A DNA stretch of 64,000 nucleotides from Chitinophagaceae bacterium (GTDB lineage: Bacteria; Bacteroidota; Bacteroidia; Chitinophagales; Chitinophagaceae), in assembly GCA_947457465.1 (NCBI GenBank), contig CANGWB010000003.1, positions 1 to 64,000 of the forward strand. The letters run 5' to 3'. The notes beneath the pieces were generated by a model, which worked only from the letters and a program-made list of their open reading frames with translations, had not been told where the DNA came from and made no database searches. Within the stretch, counting starts at the first letter, position 1. Each line of letters starts with the position of its first letter. The translations under genes and the position numbers were made by a program. Shown here piece by piece: positions 61,371-64,000 of the stretch.

Positions 61371-62171
61371 ATGAAAAAAGCAGCAACCCCCAAACGTTCT
61401 AAATCCAAGAAACCGGTCATTCTCATTACCAACGATGATGGCATCACGGCCCCCGGTATTCGGAATCTGGTAGAATCGGTAAAAGATCTGGGGCGTATCG
61501 TGGTGGTGGCACCCGACAAACCACAGTCCGGAATGGGACACGCCATTACCGTAGGCCACCTGCTTCGACTCCACAAGTCAAATCAATTCGGCGACATCGA
61601 AGCCTATGCCTGCACCGGTACACCTGTGGATTGCGTGAAACTCGCTGTCGATAAAGTGTTGCATGCCAAACCGGATATTTGTTTGTCCGGCATCAACCAT
61701 GGAGGCAACCACAGCATCAACGTCATTTACTCAGGCACCATGTCGGCTGCCGTGGAAGCTGCGATCGAAAGTATTCCTGCGGCCGGTTTCTCCCTGCTCG
61801 ACTTCAGCATCGAGGCCGATTTCACAGCAGCAAGACATTACGCAAGAGAAATGGTACAACACATGCTGGATACCAAACTCGATCCGCACACCGTATTTAA
61901 TGTGAATATTCCGGCCAAGCCCCTGGAAACACTGAAGGGACTTCGTCTCTGCCGACAAGCCTATGCGAAATACGACGAAGATTTCATTGAGCGTAAGGAT
62001 CCTTATGGCAAACCATATTACTGGTTAACAGGTGAATTCAAGAACCACGACAAAGGAAAAGATACCGACGTCTGGGCCCTAGATAACAATTATGCTAGTG
62101 TAGTACCTGTTCAATATGATCTGACGCGCTATGAACAACTGACCCGGCTGAAAAAATCATGGAAACTATGA
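61371..62171 (+). CDS. surE: 5'/3'-nucleotidase SurE
   Basis: 266 residues from the ATG at 61371; an upstream in-frame ATG at 61284 would give 29 residues foreign to the family and cross the -7 box. Nucleoside monophosphate phosphatase. Metal-binding ITNDDGITAPGI (about 20-31), Ser of PDKPQSGMGHAITV (about 50-63), the CTGTPVDCVKLAV loop and the LSGINHGGNHSINVIYSGT stretch (about 107-125, with the conserved Asn) are all intact. A basic N-terminal extension (MKKAATPKRSKSKK) precedes the fold. It overlaps the small membrane protein by 13 bp; lpxB follows. Confidence 0.94.
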   Translation: MKKAATPKRSKSKKPVILITNDDGITAPGIRNLVESVKDLGRIVVVAPDKPQSGMGHAITVGHLLRLHKSNQFGDIEAYACTGTPVDCVKLAVDKVLHAKPDICLSGINHGGNHSINVIYSGTMSAAVEAAIESIPAAGFSLLDFSIEADFTAARHYAREMVQHMLDTKLDPHTVFNVNIPAKPLETLKGLRLCRQAYAKYDEDFIERKDPYGKPYYWLTGEFKNHDKGKDTDVWALDNNYASVVPVQYDLTRYEQLTRLKKSWKL

Positions 62172-62464
62172 TCCTGAAAAAAGATAATCTGCGATTGGGA
62201 CTGGCATTGGGCGTAATCGGACCCTACCTCGGACTCCTTCTTATCTGGCAACTGAAGTTGAGTGAGGTATCCTTCATGGAATTTCTGGAACAATTCTTGT
62301 CGAACAATCGACTCATCACCTCCATCGGTTCACTCAGTCTGCTCGCCAACGCTTTACTCTTCACGATCTATATCAACACCGAACGCGACGAGACGGCTAA
62401 AGGGATCTTTATATCCACCATCATCTACGGCATCGGTATCCTGATCCTGAAAATCTTCAACTAA
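62159..62464 (+). CDS. Small membrane protein between surE and lpxB
   Basis: 101 residues (ATG at 62159; ATG 62168 is also possible) with three probable membrane segments: LALGVIGPYLGLLLIWQL (about 14-31), ITSIGSLSLLANALLFTIYI (about 53-72) and GIFISTIIYGIGILILKIF (about 82-100). No family recognised. It overlaps surE by 13 bp and ends 5 bp before lpxB, so it is co-transcribed; a lipid or envelope role is possible on context alone. Confidence 0.65.
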   Translation: METMILKKDNLRLGLALGVIGPYLGLLLIWQLKLSEVSFMEFLEQFLSNNRLITSIGSLSLLANALLFTIYINTERDETAKGIFISTIIYGIGILILKIFN

Positions 62465-62469
62465 ATCGA

Positions 62470-63576
62470 TTGAAGTATTACCTCATTGCCGGTGAAGCCT
62501 CTGGCGACCTTCAAGGTCGTTACTTGGTCCGAGCCCTTCGCCAACAAGACCCGATGGCCAACATCCGCTGCTGGGGTGGGGATGGCATGCAACAAGAGGG
62601 CGCCGTGCTGGTGAAACATTTTCGCGACTTGGCCTTCATGGGATTTTTCGAAGTGCTCCGCAACCTCCCCAACATCTTACGGAACCTTCGCTTCTGCAAA
62701 GAAGATATTCAAGGCTTTCAACCGGATGTGTTGGTACTGATCGATTATCCCGGATTCAATCTGCGCATCGCCCAGTGGGCAAAAAAACAAGGGATCAAAG
62801 TTTTTTATTACATCTCCCCCCAAGTCTGGGCTTGGAAAGCCGATCGGGTAAAGATCATGAAGCAATGCATCGATCGATTACTCGTGATACTTCCCTTCGA
62901 AGACGAATACTATCGTAAACACTGGGACTGGGAAGTGGATTATGTAGGCCACCCACTGGCACAGATCACCGCCGAAAAATTATCTACCCATCCGCGAAGC
63001 GATCTTCCCACAAAAAAAGTTGCTCTTCTCCCCGGCAGTCGAAAACAAGAGATCCAGAAAAAATTACCGGTAATGTTGTCGGTTAGCAAACATTTCCCGG
63101 ATCACACCTTCATCGTGGCGGCGGCACCCGGACTCGATCTTTCCTTCTACGAACCCTTCCTCCGTTCTTATCCAAATGTTCAGATGCGCCAAGGGCACAC
63201 CTATGATATTTTATTGGATTCGGATGCGGCCCTGGTAACCAGCGGTACCGCCACACTCGAAACAGCTTTACTGGGTATACCCGAAGCGGTTTGCTATAAA
63301 GGGAATCCGATCAGTTATCAGATCGCTAAACGACTCATCAAGATTCCTTATATCTCACTGGTGAATCTGATCCTGAATAAACTCGTCGTGCGCGAATTCA
63401 TACAGGATGATATGAATGAGGAAAATCTGAAAAAAGAATTGCAGGAATTATTGACAGATGCGGATCGTAGAAGCCAGATGCAAGATGCTTTTCAACAATT
63501 GCGAACCTTACTCGAAGCCGGCGGCTCGGCATCCGAGAATGCCGCACGTATCATTGTGCGTGAATTAGCGAAGTAA
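62470..63576 (+). CDS. lpxB: Lipid-A-disaccharide synthase
   Basis: Joins UDP-diacylglucosamine and lipid X, a key step in lipid A synthesis at the inner membrane. 368 residues, GT19 family. Start is TTG at 62470 (reads M KYYLIAGEASGDLQG). Seen: DVLVLIDYPGFNLRIA (about 93-108), KVFYYISPQVWAWK (about 115-128), VDYVGHPLAQI, LLPGSRKQEI, and TSGTATLETALLGIPE. These are the conserved nucleotide- and acceptor-site segments. The 3' end overlaps a convergent small gene by 12 bp. Confidence 0.95.
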   Translation: MKYYLIAGEASGDLQGRYLVRALRQQDPMANIRCWGGDGMQQEGAVLVKHFRDLAFMGFFEVLRNLPNILRNLRFCKEDIQGFQPDVLVLIDYPGFNLRIAQWAKKQGIKVFYYISPQVWAWKADRVKIMKQCIDRLLVILPFEDEYYRKHWDWEVDYVGHPLAQITAEKLSTHPRSDLPTKKVALLPGSRKQEIQKKLPVMLSVSKHFPDHTFIVAAAPGLDLSFYEPFLRSYPNVQMRQGHTYDILLDSDAALVTSGTATLETALLGIPEAVCYKGNPISYQIAKRLIKIPYISLVNLILNKLVVREFIQDDMNEENLKKELQELLTDADRRSQMQDAFQQLRTLLEAGGSASENAARIIVRELAK

Positions 63577-63726
63577 TTTGATCGCGAGGATCACCAGGCA
63601 AAGTAAAAAGATCAACAAACTGATTCGATTGATGCCGTGCATGTATCCGATCCATTGACTTTTTGGACGGTTTGGATCTTTTTTTCGCAGGTATAAATAC
63701 TCTGCCAATTGATTTAAGATGCTCAT
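63565..63726 (-). CDS. Small DUF6728-like membrane protein
   Basis: 53 residues, ATG at 63726 to TAA at 63565. It begins MSILNQLAEYLYLRKKDPNRPK, then GYMHGINRISLLIFLLCLVILAIKLLR. The pattern, a short amphipathic start with DPNRP, then MH-IN-IS and one membrane helix, is the shape I recall for the small DUF6728 family of Bacteroidota. The predicted helix spans about residues 36-50. It overlaps the end of lpxB by 12 bp on the opposite strand. Function is unknown; another minus-strand frame here gives 63 residues without any such pattern. Confidence 0.65.
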   Translation of the reverse strand: MSILNQLAEYLYLRKKDPNRPKSQWIGYMHGINRISLLIFLLCLVILAIKLLR

Positions 63727-63765
63727 GATGAAAAAATAACAACCCAGGATCCGGATGGTTTACCC

Positions 63766-63773
63766 TACCTTTG
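63766..63773 (+). promoter_or_regulatory. -7 element of the DEAD-box helicase gene
   Basis: TACCTTTG matches TAnnTTTG. The start codon is 124 nt downstream, leaving a long structured leader. Confidence 0.5.
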
Positions 63774-63780
63774 TGTTTCT

Positions 63781-63897
63781 TCTCTTAACGCAGATTGCGT
63801 AGCCGCAGGAGCTCCTGCCAGTCGTAGTAGCATAAAGGAAGGCGGATAATGGATCACTCAGATCGCCTTATCACATTTTTTACTTAATCTTTTTAAC
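63781..63897 (+). promoter_or_regulatory. Structured leader of the helicase mRNA
   Basis: Three inverted repeats in tandem: ACGCA-GAT-TGCGT (63788-63800), the perfect palindrome GCAGGAGCTCCTGC (63805-63818), and AAGGCGGAT pairing with ATCGCCTT around a loop (about 63837-63870, one bulge). After them comes a T-rich stretch before the GTG. Long structured leaders are typical of cold-shock helicase mRNAs; here that is inferred. Confidence 0.4.
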
Positions 63898-64000
63898 GTG
63901 AGTTTTCAACCCCTTGGGCTGATCGAACCGATCTTACAAGCCCTTCAACAACAAGGATACACCCATCCTACCCCCATTCAGGAAAAAGCCATTCCGGCCA
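63898..64000 (+). CDS. DEAD/DEAH-box RNA helicase, N-terminal fragment (cut by window edge)
   Basis: The first 34 codons are present, beginning with GTG at 63898: VSFQPLGLIEPILQALQQQGY then THPTPIQEKAIPA. This is the Q-motif region (F, 17 residues upstream, and TPIQ) of RhlE-type DEAD-box helicases, which unwind RNA duplexes in ribosome assembly or mRNA decay. Motifs I to VI are outside the window, so membership in DEAD rather than DEAH is inferred from the Q motif. Confidence 0.85.
   Translation, partial: MSFQPLGLIEPILQALQQQGYTHPTPIQEKAIPA

Noticed and set aside
63551-63742. 63-codon minus-strand frame downstream of lpxB
   Set aside because: A different minus-strand frame (63565-63726) gives a DUF6728-like protein with DPNRP, MH-IN-IS and a membrane helix; the 63-codon frame has no such pattern.
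1-64000. tRNA, rRNA, insertion sequence, prophage, toxin-antitoxin or CRISPR/defence genes
   Set aside because: Looked for in all gaps and among the proteins; none showed convincing features. The XRE-S24 gene alone is not evidence of a prophage.

Overview
The window reads as chromosome of a Bacteroidota bacterium, most likely of the Chitinophagaceae type. The phylum call rests on a giant SprA translocon, a PorD-like (DUF4835) protein, type A and type B type IX secretion (T9SS) sorting domains, an Rpb6-type RNA polymerase omega subunit, and repeated TAnnTTTG promoter elements. The family-level call is inference. No rRNA, tRNA, CRISPR array, prophage or insertion sequence was seen.

Layout. 1-7.3 kb: end of guaB, a SIMPL-domain protein, apolipoprotein N-acyltransferase, a large T9SS type B surface protein, an SDR and a small exported protein. 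7.3-15.3 kb: sprA and ruvA. 15.4-24.2 kb: biosynthesis, comprising fabH with a trans-sulfuration enzyme and a GNAT; a reverse-strand operon of two pterin synthase paralogues, folE and fabD; futalosine-pathway mqnB-mqnD; a photolyase; and a class IV aminotransferase. 24.2-31.6 kb: a signalling island with four paralogous NarL/LuxR-type response regulators, two histidine kinases without obvious sensor domains, two low-GC multi-pass membrane proteins sharing a P-x-F-W motif, and a methyltransferase overlapping one regulator. 31.6-37.5 kb: 3-oxoacid CoA-transferase, then envelope genes (DUF4296, porD, omega, bamD, OmpA-like). 37.7-41.6 kb: polyprenyl synthase, recJ and a T9SS-exported nuclease/phosphatase. 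41.7-52.5 kb: a TonB-receptor/DUF5689/surface-protein operon flanked by two exported EEP-family enzymes. 52.6-64 kb: rpsF-rpsR-rplI, a glycine-rich RRM protein, guaA, a PBP-like protein, a metallophosphoesterase homologue that has lost its metal ligands, a CBM9/DUF5916 barrel, an XRE-S24 repressor, surE, lpxB, a small DUF6728-like gene and the start of a DEAD-box helicase.

How the genes fit together. Envelope assembly (Lnt, BamD, LpxB, OmpA) and T9SS (SprA, PorD) are represented along with at least three proteins bearing T9SS C-terminal sorting signals. The 40.4-52.5 kb block looks like an extracellular nucleic-acid or phosphoester scavenging locus (inference from domains and gene order). The 24-32 kb block looks like two tandem membrane-sensor/kinase/regulator modules plus two orphan regulators, in which the multi-pass proteins probably sense on behalf of the kinases (inference).

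The most unusual items are the duplicated 7TM-kinase-regulator modules with compositionally distinct sensor segments, the PdeM-like pseudoenzyme at 57.3 kb, the nuclease/TonB/DUF5689 locus, and the tandem pair of pterin synthases.
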